Both the position numbers and the translations under genes were made by a program. Under the pieces are notes generated by a model. It searched no databases. It was not told the DNA's origin and worked only from the letters and a program-made list of their open reading frames with translations. A stretch of 64,000 nucleotides of DNA from Spinellus fusiger (lineage: Eukaryota; Mucoromycota; Mucoromycetes; Mucorales; Phycomycetaceae): positions 744,001-808,000 of the forward strand of contig JALLLS010000004.1 of NCBI GenBank assembly GCA_025094145.1. Direction: 5' to 3'. Below are positions 51,574 through 64,000 of this stretch, piece by piece; positions within the stretch are counted from its first letter, which is position 1; each line of letters begins with the position of its first letter.

Positions 51574-52729
51574 CACCTTTTTCGGAAAGTATTCGCACAA
51601 CCTCAGAAAAAAATCGCACACTTTTTTTTCACTTTTCGCACACTTTATATTTTACTTTTTGCACAATTTCATAAATTCTTTTTTCACAGAGTATGCGAAA
51701 TGTATTAAAGGGTATGTCTACTTAAACATATTTTAAATTTCGAAGAAGAATAACGACAAAATCCCCTAAGATCACTGATAAGAACATTGCTACATGCTTC
51801 AGTGATCCTCATGTTTAACGTCTCATTTTCTAATAGCTTTTCTCTTTTAAGCTTACTCTTCACAACAGACCAAAATTGCTCAATGGAGTTAAGCTCAGGA
51901 GAGTGTGATGGAAGAAATAAATATCCGTAACCACGACTTTCAATAAGTCTGCTAATACTTTTAGCTGTGTGGATAGGTGCATTATCAATTATTATATAAT
52001 TTCCTTTAAATTCATTGTAAAGATCCAAAACATCCAACGTGCTTGCAATAAAGTTAAAGTAATGACCAGTAATTGTTCCAGTGAGACTGTCCATTGCTTG
52101 ATCTAACGTTGCAGAGGGGTAATAAAAAAAAAGAATTTTCAGAAAGATGTTCCTTATGGTCTTCATTTAATAATGCTGGTCGGCTCATTTTTGGGGTCTC
52201 TACTGGCTCAACTTCGAGATCTCTGTTCATATTTTGCATGATTTTTTCTTGATCTCTTTTAAGCCAGTCGTATGCGGTTCGATGAACAATACCCAACTGC
52301 TTAGCTGCTTTACCTGCAGTCATATCTAGTTCATAAACCAGATGAAAAAAGTGACCTTTAACATCATCACCATGCTTCTTGTAGTAAGACACAGGTGCTG
52401 GAGTAGAAATTGTATCCTTTTTGGTGGTCTTGGGTTTCGGCTGAGGCTTCTCGGGTGGTTTTAAGTCAAAGTAAGTACTGTAGCCTACGATGTTTTGAAG
52501 AGGAAAAGATTCTTTATCTACATCCATCAATATGGGCTCATTGCCCGATTCATCGATATTATTTCCCTGTCCATCTTCATAGTATATTTGTAAGATCATT
52601 GTTGAAAAAATAGTATTTCGAAAAGTGTGCAAAAAGAATTTATGAAATTGTGCAAAAAGTAAAATATAAAATGTGCAAAAAGTGTGCGATTTTTTTCTGA
52701 GGTTGTACGAATACTTTCCGAAAAAGGTG
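51574..52729 (-). mobile_element. Long-TIR DD34E Tc1/mariner-type element, internally deleted
   Basis: Inverted repeats of roughly 110 bases begin CACCTTTTTCGGAAAGTATT on both sides, flanked by TA (51572-51573 and 52730-52731). The repeats contain subterminal gcacacttttt copies. The minus-strand transposase starts at ATG 52599 (MILQIYYEDG). It has a helix-turn-helix region, YELDMTAGKAAKQLGIVHRT, ending near 52130. After a deletion, the catalytic part resumes near 52100: IIIDNAPIHTAKS with Asp and LPSHSPELNSIEQFW with Glu, 34 residues apart by my count, ending at 51722. The first catalytic Asp region appears to be lost. It is a different family from the elements at 7.6, 9.6, 14.3 and 48.5 kb. 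Confidence 0.85.
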
Positions 52730-52731
52730 TA

Positions 52732-54355
52732 CACTGAGATTTATGAAACAATGACCGATCTGTGTAAAGTCACCTGCCTTAAGGGTATTTTGCCTTATTC
52801 TGAACATAGATTATTAACCTATTGAGAAAAGGGAAATTAGTCCATCTGGAAATGGAATATTACCTTATATTTGTGAAGAATTTAAATATTATCTCTACTG
52901 GGTAGCATTAACATTACGTCAAGTGATCTTAGAATAAATAATCATAAACCACATAAAAGGGTTAAGTTATTAGTTTATGCGATATTAGAGTTTAACTATA
53001 CACATCACCACGCGAATTTGTTTTGTTGCCATGGCCAAAGGCGATCATTTTCATACTCTTGACAGTTTTATTTTTATTATTTTTATTACTATTACTATTT
53101 ATTTATTACTATTACTATTACTATTACTATTATTTATACTAACAAACAATAGCAACTGTTTTAAATGACCATTAGACAACTAAATAAGTAACACTAAATG
53201 GTTGAACAGTTTTGAATAATCAACCTGCATTGCAATGCAGTAAAATATTAAGGGGATGAAATAGATGGAAAATAAAGATTTAAAGATAAAGTATATAGAG
53301 TTGTGAACAATCCTACAGTTGGTAAACATACTCTAATAGAAATTAATTCTTAATAAATATTTAAGTTATTAATTCAGATGACTTTCTATACTATTTACAT
53401 CCATGAGTCTATAACATATTGGTTGTTTGAGCTGGAAATGTTTTTTTTTTTTTGGTTTTCAGTTTTTTTATATGAAATAAGTACTTCTTGAGTGTTCGTC
53501 TCATTCTATAAATTCAAATGTCTACCGAGAATCCTACTTGGAATCTTAAACCCTTTCAAAATTGAAATCGTCTTTGTCGACATGCATGCGTGCATCATTA
53601 CTAACAGGTATAATGCAAATAATCTATGCATAGACATCATGCTCGTCATGCCACCTGTCACTTTTGGTAAAATATTTAAGCTACTATGATGAAACAGGGT
53701 CTATTATAGACATATCAAACTTTTTTAAAAAGAAGATACTATTTGATAAAAGAGATCTTTTGGAGTGATTTTTTAAATAAAAAAAATGATGACATGCAAT
53801 CCTTTTCAGATAAGAACTGTTATCTGTGAATATAATATAAAAGAACGGCTCTTATTTTATAGGATGGATTTTTTGTGGAAGAGGAATTACAAAATTTTCT
53901 TAAATCTTGATGAAGCCTTTTTTGATAGAAAACACATGGATGTAAGTCTCAATTGGGTTCACGAGCACTTGCATAGGGTGCCTGGGCCGTGATTTTTCAA
54001 CTATGTGTTCTAGTAATTTATCATTTAAGCCTATATGTATAAATAACTGTCATTATTTAATGATAATGTATAATAATGATCATTTTTCAAAAAGAAAATC
54101 CTCACAATGAATTAGAGTGGTGTTAATGACATAGTATAGAGCAACTTTAGCAGTAAAGGGCTCGAGAGTGTGTTGGCTGAGGGGCGATTAAATCTCCGAA
54201 GAGTGTAGCTATGTCGAATGAAACATATTGTTCCGAGTTTTGCCGTGTCTCATCTCTGAACCCTGAGGTAATTGAATAACCTCAATTGGAAAAATTATGT
54301 GGTAAAATTATGTGATAAAATTATTATAATGGAAAGAGTGTAGAAGGAAGAAGAA
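52732..54355. other. AT-rich region, no gene seen
   Basis: It contains a TTATTAC-type microsatellite at 53080-53135. Short plus frames at 53492-53689 and 53786-53992 have no recognisable motifs. 54125-54290 is slightly more GC-rich and may be a tRNA-derived fragment (agagcaactttagcagtaaa and onward), but no cloverleaf can be drawn. Confidence 0.4.
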
Positions 54356-54359
54356 AAAA

Positions 54360-54450
54360 AATCAAAAACCTAACCCAATTAAGCATCTTTGGACACGCTT
54401 AAAGAAAAATGTTTATGCCATAAAGAGAAGATGAATGGCTGCCTCGGTGC
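54360..54450 (+). pseudogene. Tc1/mariner relic (NPIE block)
   Basis: The plus strand reads NPIKHLWTRLKKNVYAIKRR, matching the NPIEHLW helix around the catalytic Glu of the family (here Glu replaced by Lys). Nothing else of the element is legible. Confidence 0.45.
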
Positions 54451-57400
54451 TGTAACGAGATAAAATACCCAAAAGACATTACCAACACTAGTATATTCAG
54501 CATGAGGCAGAGATACCAGAGATGGACATACAGAATATCAAATACTTTTGTAACAAAGAATTATATTTTATTATGAGCATTCTTCTCATTTATTGAAAGC
54601 TTTGAGTCTATACTTGAAGAAAATTTGAAGCTGTAAAAAAGGTCTAAAAATTCAAAAACTATCAGAATTTTAAAATGTGAATACTTTTATTGACTCTTGG
54701 AATATTTGAACATGAAATATCTGCTCGTAGATTTAGGTTTGTTTTGAAACTAAGTAGGACAATGCTCTTGATACTCATTTATGTTTTACATATCTGTTTC
54801 ATAGTATGTAAATATGCATGGTGATATCTTATGACTTTTTTTCGGTATGAAAAATTTGGTTGTTTCAGTAAAAAAAAACTTGACGTTTCAGCCTATAAGT
54901 GACCTATTTGGGTAGTAGTAAGATATAAGCAAAATTATTCAGGACTTTAGGATGACATTCTTTTTGTAGAGCTAAAATGTGCCCACACCCCCTTTTTTTT
55001 ACATTTAGACTATCATGTAGATCCTATTTCTTTTGTGGGACAAAACCTGAAGGTGAAAATCAGTTTTCTGTGTATAAACCCGAGTTTCATCTCTTCCAGA
55101 TCTTCCATCCAATTCCCACTAACTCTACTTTTCCCACCCACTAGCAGTTATTTTAGTAATGTCATGAACTGTTAGTGTAGCTATTGTCTTTGTGTTTTCG
55201 GTGTTGTTCAATTCTTTAAAGCTATCCTTTTAAATCTATAATCGCCTTGAAAAGTCATACTTTCTAGTGTTCTGTATTTCCTTGCTGATGCTAGTGCTTC
55301 TTTGGTGTTCTCATTTTATTCTTCTATTACCCATCCTGTTTTTTTCTTTATTTACCGAGAGTTTTAGCGTTCTTTCTGCCTTTGTTGAAATTTTATCTTG
55401 CCATTTTTATATTAGTTTTATTCCTGCATTTGGATCATTTTTATATGCATATACATTCTATATCCAATTTTTATTGGCTAGCTATAGCGTACAACATGCG
55501 ACTGGCATACAGTTTCTCCTCCCCCCAAATTAAATAAATAGATATTTTCAATTGTAAATATTCAGAAACAAGATTGCTAGAAGTAAAAAAAATATACTTG
55601 CTATTGAGCTTTAGGGATAAAAAGACATCTTTAATAGAACTGCACTAAGTTTTTGGTTTATTCAGACTATATATAACATATATATAAATAGAGAAGTAAA
55701 TAGGTTACATTTTTGAGGTCTAGTATACAACAATATCTGATTAATTGTGATTCCATCTATTTTCCTTGTTTGATAACCTACTATAGCTATTTAATTTTTG
55801 TTTGTTGTTTTGAAAGAGAAAAGTGGATCACTTGTCCTAGGAAGAGGAAATGAAAATGTTCGCTAATTACTTTGACTTGTAATCATTCAATAAGAAATTT
55901 AACACTAGGAGTATTAATTATCCTCAATAATTTGTCATGTTTTTTTTTAAAAAAAAAAAACACTTAAAAAGTTTTTTCGTTTTCTGTCTGATTGATATTG
56001 ATATCAAAATATTATCTATTTATTTACAAAGCTTGATGAATAAAAATAATACACCCAGGGGATAGAATATTAGAAATAAAACAGAACTTTGTGAATCTTG
56101 ACACTTATTGTTGATCAATCAACTTTTTTAAAATCTAGATATTTATTTATTTATCACTTGTATACAATTTAATGAAAAGAGGTACAATCAACACTAAGTA
56201 GTAAGTCTTAGTTGTTATGTTATCTCTCATGTAAAGACATTCATAAAAACTTAATATTTATCTGTACAGTGTCACTCAAATTATTCTCTTTTACATTCTT
56301 ATTGGAGTGCTTTTCTTTTTCTTGTCATTTACTCTAATTCTAAAATAAAAATAAAAATAAAAACATGACTACACAGGTTTACCAAATAAACTACCTTAAT
56401 ATTTGTATATTGTCAATAACTATTCATTTTTATGCCCGTCTAGTTGATTTTGACTCAGTTGTGTGTTAATATTAAAGAATAGCTGGCACGAATCTTCTTG
56501 AATTTATTCTTCTAATTGTACAATCTATTTTACTATTGTGCTATTTCAATTTTTTATATGAGTATTTTCGCAAAGTCAAAGATGATTATTGGACTGAGAA
56601 TAAAGACAAAAATGGCATTCTTAAACAGCTAGATTTAGAAATTGACACTTAATCGCCTATCATCACTTTTCATGGTTTACATTACTGTTTATTCTACATC
56701 AATTTAAAAGAGTTCTCCCTTAATTATTGTCATGAATAGAGTATCTTCTATCAATGGACTTTTATTCTTCTTTTTATTAATAATTCCCACGAGAAATTTC
56801 TAAATAAATGATATGGACTTTGATATAATTTTCTTTGATAGTGTGCATATTATACTTCTTCACTTGGATAGTCTGTCAATAGAACTAGTTTGAAAATAGT
56901 ACTCGGAATAATAAAAGTATCGGTACAATTACTGTGGAGTTAGTGGCTATTATTTTTTATATCTGTTTATAGGTGACATAGCAGAATTAATCATTGATAA
57001 TTATGTATTTTTCCTCATCTTTGATATGTAACATTAAAGACTAGTTAAATATTAACATTATTGATTCTGTTTATCTTTGCTTTTAAAATTAGACAACAGT
57101 CTGAGAAATGGTTAATATAAAATACTAAGTCACAGTGGCTTTACGATTTATTAATGATTTTTTGGGTGAAAAATACTAAACATATACTCTCATTTTTTGT
57201 CTTGGCTGTTTAACATACAAAAAAAAAGATGGGTATGTACACCTATCTGTAATAGTTAATAACTATCAAATTCAATTGTGATAAATCTATATTTATAAAT
57301 TTTATTTCCATTTTCTTTGAAACTGAGTGACATTAGTGCTTCTATTAATTACACTAAAGTACATATTGTCAATCTCATAGAACACTGTCTTTTCTGATAT

Positions 57401-58514
57401 AGGTAGTAGTATTAAAGTTTAGGTTAGTGTAAAGTAATATCTACCCATCATTTGAAAGCGACTTAAATTTTTATATTTAGCATCAAAGGTTAAGTCCTGT
57501 TATTTAGGGCCTCCTTTAAAGAAATATCAAACAGGAAAATTCTTTAGCTTTTGAATATTTTCTTGAATAGCTTAATATATAATTGACAATACTACTGACA
57601 GGTTTATTAGAAGAAAAAAACAGTGATCTGTGATCCCCCGTCACAGACTTTTATCAATAATAGTCATCAGAGTATATTTCAAAGCCATTTAACTATTTAC
57701 TATATCTATCATGTTGATACTACTTATTTGGATGAAGCTTACACTGGTTTGATGGTCTTAGCACTTTGTGGAAAAAAAATACAGATTTAGCCAGTTTACT
57801 TGCATTTACAATGTAATAATGCGCCTTGCACTACACAGAATTTAGAAAGAAGAGAGTGCACAAAGCAAAAGGTGTATAGATATTTTTATGACCTATTATG
57901 TTATTGAGTTCAAGAAGGCCTTTACAAGTGTAAGGTATTGTATACAAATAAATTCCATGTGAAACCTTATTTGTATCTTTTATTGTTCATCTATTTAATA
58001 CACATGATAGGCCTCAGTTTATTTTTTATTGGTAGACAAATGCCTCCTATGATTTTATTTTATTTTATTATATAGATATGAAAAAGCTATCAAAATAAAA
58101 TGCTTGATGTATCTTTGTAGCACTTGTTGTATCTCTAGTCCCACCTGTATCAAGATTCCAGAGAAACACCAAGGACTTTGAAGATATGCTATTGAATTCA
58201 AATATAGAACAAACCTAGGCAAAGGGTTTTTTCATTATGAAACTTAATAAAGGATCTCTAATGCATAGAATGATTCTAACCATTACCATGTCAGAAGATA
58301 TTAGTAGATACTATAGTTTGTAAAGAATAGACACGCGCTTCCTTCCATTTGTATACTGTTTTCATATGTGCACTAGTGTGCTACAGATATAACCTAACAA
58401 TTGTTGTTTTTACGATATATTCATTGTAAAGACAGGGATGAAAATATTCAGTTTTACCCAAAGGAGAATATTTGATATAAAAAAATAACATGAGTTTGGT
58501 TAAATAGCACAAAA
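54451..58514. other. AT-rich gene desert
   Basis: About 4 kb without a supported gene. The 88-codon frame at 55267-55533 is almost entirely Leu/Phe/Ser and looks like T-rich DNA read through. A T-then-A homopolymer pair at 55940-55962 forms a hairpin-like run. No tRNA or rRNA is visible. Confidence 0.5.
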
Positions 58515-59300
58515 ATGGTCATATAGTGGCAAGAGCGAGTGCTCATGAATTCAAGTTTTAGGTTCCTTTTTTTAGCTTAAAAAGGCACTTGGATATCATT
58601 CTTTATTGCCGCTTAAATGAAATCTATGTCTCATACTGTAATAATCCGTTTAAATCCACATATTCCCCAAACTTCTTTTTGCCACTCCAAGATATACCAA
58701 CATGTATAATCTTTCCGTTACGGTGCACGAGCCATTTGTAAACAACAGGTCTGGTATCGAAGTTTAGCGCATGTTCATCTTAATTTTTTCTATTATTAGC
58801 AATTTTCTCAAATACTAACACCAGGATAGAAAAACCATAGTAACAGGGGACACTAGCGAAGTCTATTGAAAGATAGTCCAGGATCCCTTTCAACTAAAAA
58901 AAAAGTTATCTGTGAAATGATGGCACTGTCCATTACTACTAATGCCTTTTTTTTTACTATTTCTTCTCTGAGAACATACCACCTATTCCTTTATAACTGT
59001 ATAAAAGATTTCTTTAAAAAGGAAAAGGTAATGAGTAGAAAAGTTTAGATGAGCTCATGTGCATCTCCATTAGGCTCATGAGCAATGGTGTTCTAGTGTA
59101 AAGTCTAGTGAACTGAGAATCCGGCAGTTTGGTAGCTATGGGGAAATAAGCTGTGTGGAAGACAAAATGGGAGATTATTTCATAGCACCTGATATTTTAC
59201 AGAAATAGTGCAGTGGTAGCGTCACAGCATGAGAGTTATTTCAATGGTAAATGCTTTAGGAGCTCGTGCATTATGGAGGGCAGTGAAAACTCCGAAAACT
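58515..59300 (+). repeat. Possible tRNA-derived SINE-like fragments
   Basis: Three patches resemble tRNA heads: tatagtggcaagagcgagtg at 58523, ttctagtgtaaagtctagtg at 59091 with gaactgagaatccgg after it, and gcagtggtagcgtcacagca at 59210 with tgagagtt after it. Each has A-box-like spacing, but none has an intact T arm or a foldable cloverleaf. They are probably old SINE or tRNA pseudogene remnants. Confidence 0.3.
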
Positions 59301-62300
59301 CATCTATATCTTTAAACAGGCCTATTGTGCTCGATTACTGCTGACTCATATTCTCAAAGCACTTGAGTTGGCTAAAGTATTTCAAAAAGTCAATCTATGG
59401 TGTCACAGTAACAGGTTGTCGTTATCGTTAGGATAAACACAATAGTATCTTTTATATGACTAGTGGATCAGTATTATTCCATTCAATGAAAAGCAATTCT
59501 TATTGTGGACTAACATTCACCCAGGACATTGTTTTATACGGCTATGTTTGGTGTTCTAATTGTACAAAATGCTCCAGGAGATCACTTATCTCCATTTATA
59601 ACACAGGTCGGAGATAGTAGACTGTCATTGATACCACAGACGACTCTGCCAAATAGTGAAATTTTGGTAATAGAAATTCTCTTCAGTTCATTCAACGCAC
59701 ATTTTTCATATTCAATGTTGGCTTAAGAATTTAACTAAGAAATTCATAGTAATAGAAATAATAATAGGAAAATGATCTGAGAATAAAAAATAAGAAGTGG
59801 GTATTGAAATCACAATAAATGCCTTTTCTTGTTACTGTAGTTTAAAATGAAAATATAACCTAGCTAGTTTACGTAACTTGAGCCATCTTAAGATTGCACA
59901 TAAAGTTTCTTTTCAAAAGAACTATAGAGAATCTGTATACATGCAGCTACATGTTAGCCTGGAGAGGCATATATCCTTACTCATGTTCCAAGACAATAAA
60001 AATGTGTGACTACTATGGGTGGAGGGTGCCATTGTATAACTTGGAGAATCTTGTATATATTTTACTCTGTATTCGTATAGAAATAGATCTCTCCCTCACT
60101 TATCACTCTTTTCTTAAGGTACTCTCCTTTAGAAAGAAAAGAAAAAATCCTCATCCCTGTTTCTCATATTGAACTCATTTCTCATCTAGAAATTATCCTA
60201 AAGAAAATCTTGTTATAAAGAAATATGCAAAGCTTTAAATATGAAGTCTCCAACATTTGTTTCCGAAGACCAAGACCTATAAATCCTAGGCCTCCTATAT
60301 CTCCATCTCCACCTCCAGAGCCACCTCAGACGTCTACGCCCACCTTTTTGTTTTCTGTTTAATTTGCCTCTATTTGTCCTTGTCATGCCATTTTTTCTGT
60401 ATAATTTTTATGCGTGTTTCTTCTCTTATTTCTATGTCCATATGCTCCAATTTTATTTTATTTTAAAGATACTTGTGTTTAGTATTTTTCTTTATATACC
60501 ACCTTTATTTCTCTTACAGATTCTCCATGTTTAATTATCTTATTACCAATGTTATAGATAAAATTTATATATGAAATTCTAATAAACTAAGCATACATCT
60601 TTATTTGTACTTTAAGACCTGCTGTCATTTTCTGTGTTATTCTATAGAGGATACTCACTTTATTCTTTGATTCCCATCCTCTTCTTATAGCACTATTTAT
60701 TTTCATTGAGAAGGAAAAGGTAAAAACCCAGCCCTTGTTTCCATTATTCAAAAACAATGTAAACAATCGAAAGACTATAGCAGTACTATACATCAGCCGA
60801 CATCTTTTTATCGAACTTCAACACTAGAAATAGTTTCCTGCCATACTTGTTTTCAAAGATTGTCGCTCAATAGCTCGACTTCTTTAGATGTACTGAATTG
60901 TTTGTTGAAATTTAGGTCTTTATCTACCGAATGATGATAATGTATTTCCTACTTTTCATAATAAAAACTGAATAGCTATACGTTTTAAGTTCATCAAGAG
61001 GAGGTTGGCAGTATACTATTTGAAGCAATGTCTTCAAAGTTACTTCATGGGGGCAGAATAGATTAGTGACAGGGCTTTTTGCATAATTGGAGTCCAGTGA
61101 AGATGTTTATGCATGTATTTATTTCGTTTTTCTTGCTGATCGACTACTATACTACCAACTAAATACATTAAGGATATGGTGCTGATGTCTTCATCGATAA
61201 GTGAGCGCTATTCAAAATCGGGGACATGTTGCTCTACACGTTTTTTATTCAGAATCACTTGCAAGGATGTAACTGGACGTCTTTATCTACTGTTCTGCAT
61301 TGCAAACATCAAGGTGTATAAAAATAAAGTTGATCAATAAGAAAAAATTATCACGTTTATTAAATACTCCAAAATAAAATATAACCTTTGAAATTGAAAA
61401 TAAAAATAAAAATAAAAATAAAAATAAAAATGTTTCAGTGCAGCAGTATAACTTAGTTGCTAGTTCATTCTGATCTATCGTGACAGCATAAAAGCCGACC
61501 TTTGAGCCCAATACTAGAGTTTATAAACTTTCTTTGTGAAAAATCAGCCCATGTTAGTGTTTTCTTATATTCAATTTAGAATATAAAAAAGTGTATTATT
61601 GTTCCTCCCTCTCTCTTTTTCTTTTTGAAAAAAGGCCAACAGCTAAAAACACCATTTCAGTGATCATAGAAATGTGTGTTGGACAAAAATGGGTAATTCT
61701 TATATCTTGATAGCTTAAACAATACCACACACGAAAAAAAGAATGCTTTGTTTTACACCCATTGGGTTAAATATAACAATGCTTTTTCTAGTCAATATAT
61801 TTCACAATATGAGTGTTACTCACGTACACGCCTAAGGACTTTTGGGATATAAAACTTATCCATAATTGGAAACAAAATGCATTGACTATGTTCCGAATTA
61901 TCTCTACATAATTTAAATAGTCAATTTATGCTACTGACTGAGTCTGTGTTTATTACACTCTTGTCATAGAGGATAGACTGTTTATATTTTTATACAAGGT
62001 TTACGGGACCTTTATTTTATTTTATTTTATTTTATTTTTACTTTATCATAATGGTTAACCATGATGGAATAAGAATTCGATAATTTTTATGTAAAAAGAA
62101 TCTTTTAGGAAATATTTGACTGAACAAAAAAAAAACCCCACCCTCTTGCTTTAAGGCATATTACACGATCTCACTCGTCGGTCTAGACTTCATTTTCTCT
62201 CTTGTATGGCTGATTCTAGAACTCTAGGTTTTCTTCTTAATGGAAAAAAATTCATCTTCTGTCTAATAACTATATTTATAGTTGTACTACGCATTCCATA

Positions 62301-62716
62301 TAAAAAGGTGTAACTATAAATAATTACGTACTATGTACATATGAATTAACTTTGCATCTTAGTCAAAGAATTCTTATTGTTATTATTATCTATAGCTTGA
62401 ATAAAATAATACACTTTATAAATAAATGTAGTCATTCTAGAGAGATGGTGCGGTAAAGACTAATGTTACTTCTATATTAAGATACACGTGTTTTTCCATC
62501 ACAGAATATTATCTTTAGTACTTCAAAGGTTAATTACAACTAAACTGTTATTTGGTCTGTGCGGAGCGGAGATGAAATAGTACCATCCTACGGTGATCTT
62601 TAGAGGAGACCAGTAAAGAAACAAAGATAAAACCAGCAACAGCATAAAATCTCAATAAACAATGGTCATTTGAGAGAGATTATTCCATGTAAATCCTTGG
62701 TGAATAGTATCTGTTG
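59301..62716. other. AT-rich gene desert with a short proline-rich frame
   Basis: No supported gene. A 45-codon plus frame at 60225-60362 reads MQSFKYEVSNICFRRPRP and then a Pro-rich stretch (PRPPISPSPPPEPP); it could be a micropeptide or chance. AAAAAT hexamer repeats occur at 61397-61432 and TTTTA repeats at 62012-62040. 61825 carries a diverged copy of the repeat-end motif seen at 5959. Confidence 0.4.
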
Positions 62717-62796
62717 TATGCTACTGTGTAGTATAGTATGCTATTGTATAGTATAGTATGCAACTGTATAGTATAATATGCTATTGTATAGTATAG
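62717..62796. repeat. Four tandem 20-bp repeats
   Basis: Units of tatgctattgtatagtatag start at 62717, 62737, 62757 and 62777, with two or three substitutions in units 1 and 3. The unit length is exact and the array stops abruptly at both ends. Confidence 0.85.
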
Positions 62797-64000
62797 TCCA
62801 GGCAGTAGGGTAGCATGGCTAAACAGTATAATCAGGCGGTGGAGCTGTAACATGCAAGCTCTCCTATTATTGAAGGATGACATTCAGTAAACTAAGTGTT
62901 TCTTGATCTCACTATTTCATTATTTGACTAATTCTTTTTTTATCCTCAACTGTAAGTAGCCTATACATTCTGATTTAGTGTCATGGAACACTGGATCAGG
63001 GATTGTCCCACCTCGAGTGAGTGGCTGGCGTACGGATCGAACGCTTTAATTACCAAAATAAGGTACAGGCACTCACTTGCAGAATTGGGCTAGCTACTTT
63101 CTTGGGTGATCATCTATAGTACAAAAAGTAGCATTTCAAGACACGCTTACAAGTGTTCTAACTTCTTTACACTTTTGAGATGCCTCTTTACATATCACAA
63201 TAGATATAGATAGATATATCTTTGGGCCTTATTGAATGAGAATGTATCTAAAAAGAGTCATTAGACAATCTAAAAGAATACTCATGACAATACCTACTCC
63301 CGTCGATAAAAAAAAGGAACTATTTCTGTACGGATAAATGGAGTCTGTCTCTCTAACCTCAATAGTTTAAAAGTCATATTATCCTTGAAGTTTTAACTTG
63401 GGCCATACATTGACACTAGAACAGCCAATCAAAGTGACTCCATAATAATAGAGTGAGATGGGGCGTGGAAAAATAAGGGAAATAATACACTTGTCATAGG
63501 AGTTCATTTCTACTACTATTACAGTCATAATATAAAAAGTAACAGATGGTGTTTCTCCTCCAAATACCATGGAGGATAGACAAGAGGCAGACTATAGCTG
63601 TATGAAATAAAACAAACAATACTACAAGTTAAACCAAGAGCTTTGACTGTTTGGATTATAAGAATAAAAATATCGGGATTGAATCTCTCTCTTTTTTCTT
63701 TTCTTTCTTGCACTACCAAGGTGTAGTTGTTTGGTGACAGAAGTTACTCATTTCTATCAACAGATTAGGTGAACTGTGTCCTGATCCACTGATATATTCT
63801 TTTACAGGGAGCAGATGCAAAAAAGTACAAATGCTATTCATAACAAAAGTTGTGTATTAAACCTTATGTACAATAGAACAACCTTAAAACCTTCATGTGC
63901 ATATGTAGTTACCTTTAAGAGATTAAGGGATATTTACTATTATTCATATGCAACAACACATTCTCTCTCTATATGTCAGTTATTTTAATAACCTATTCCC
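62797..64000. other. Terminal AT-rich region, no gene seen
   Basis: A patch at 62975-63080 contains a B-box-like gttcgatcc on the minus strand, near a GC-richer segment. The flanking bases do not form a T stem, so I do not call a tRNA. Short frames at 63379-63719 have no recognisable motifs. Confidence 0.4.

Noticed and set aside
55267..55533. Hydrophobic 88-codon frame that could be a membrane protein
   Set aside because: It is T-rich DNA read as Leu/Phe/Ser, with no motif, no clear start context and no neighbouring exon.
55940..55965. T-run/A-run hairpins as bacterial-type terminators
   Set aside because: Such homopolymer pairs are widespread in this AT-rich DNA and mostly far from genes.
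63010..63060. tRNA gene suggested by gttcgatcc on the minus strand
   Set aside because: The flanking bases do not pair as a T stem and no acceptor or anticodon arm can be formed.

Overview
The window reads as nuclear DNA of an AT-rich fungus, most likely an early-diverging one (Mucoromycota, Mucorales-like). Protein-coding genes are cut by many short GT-AG introns, the gene set is fungal (Kap114-type importin, ABCC vacuolar transporter, glyoxylate-cycle malate synthase, Tpa1/Ofd1 dioxygenase), and the intergenic DNA is full of decayed Tc1/mariner elements plus one Fanzor/TnpB-like relic. The lineage is an inference; no rRNA or other phylogenetic marker is present.

Layout. 68-1575: RCC1-type Ran exchange factor (minus). 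1.6-20.8 kb: gene-poor accessory region holding four same-strand paralogues of an unrecognised small RRM-like protein (two intact, two frameshifted), three Tc1/mariner elements with readable ends, further mariner relics, and one copy of a dispersed repeat. 20.8-34.6 kb: a compact housekeeping block: MFS-type membrane protein (plus), importin-9/Kap114 (minus), a possible hidden three-exon small gene (plus), heterotrimeric G-protein alpha subunit (minus), inorganic pyrophosphatase (minus), malate synthase with a peroxisomal C-terminus (plus). 35-39.2 kb: a mariner relic and a second, rearranged copy of the dispersed repeat, containing a 264-bp palindrome and tandem repeats. 39.3-48.4 kb: CCDC124/Oxs1-like protein (minus), divergent from a full-length ABCC transporter (plus), which converges on a Tpa1/Ofd1/OGFOD1 prolyl hydroxylase (minus). 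48.5-64 kb: a mariner element, a Fanzor-like C-terminal fragment, a long-TIR DD34E element, then 11 kb of AT-rich sequence without a convincing gene but with possible tRNA-derived SINE-like fragments.

The housekeeping genes belong to unrelated processes (nuclear transport, signalling, phosphate metabolism, glyoxylate cycle, detoxification, translation) and form no cluster. The most interesting accessory signals are the four-copy RRM-like family at 4.0-15.9 kb, the spliced Fanzor-like relic whose two second zinc-ribbon cysteine positions both read tyrosine, and the three-exon reading frame antisense to the G-alpha 3' end.
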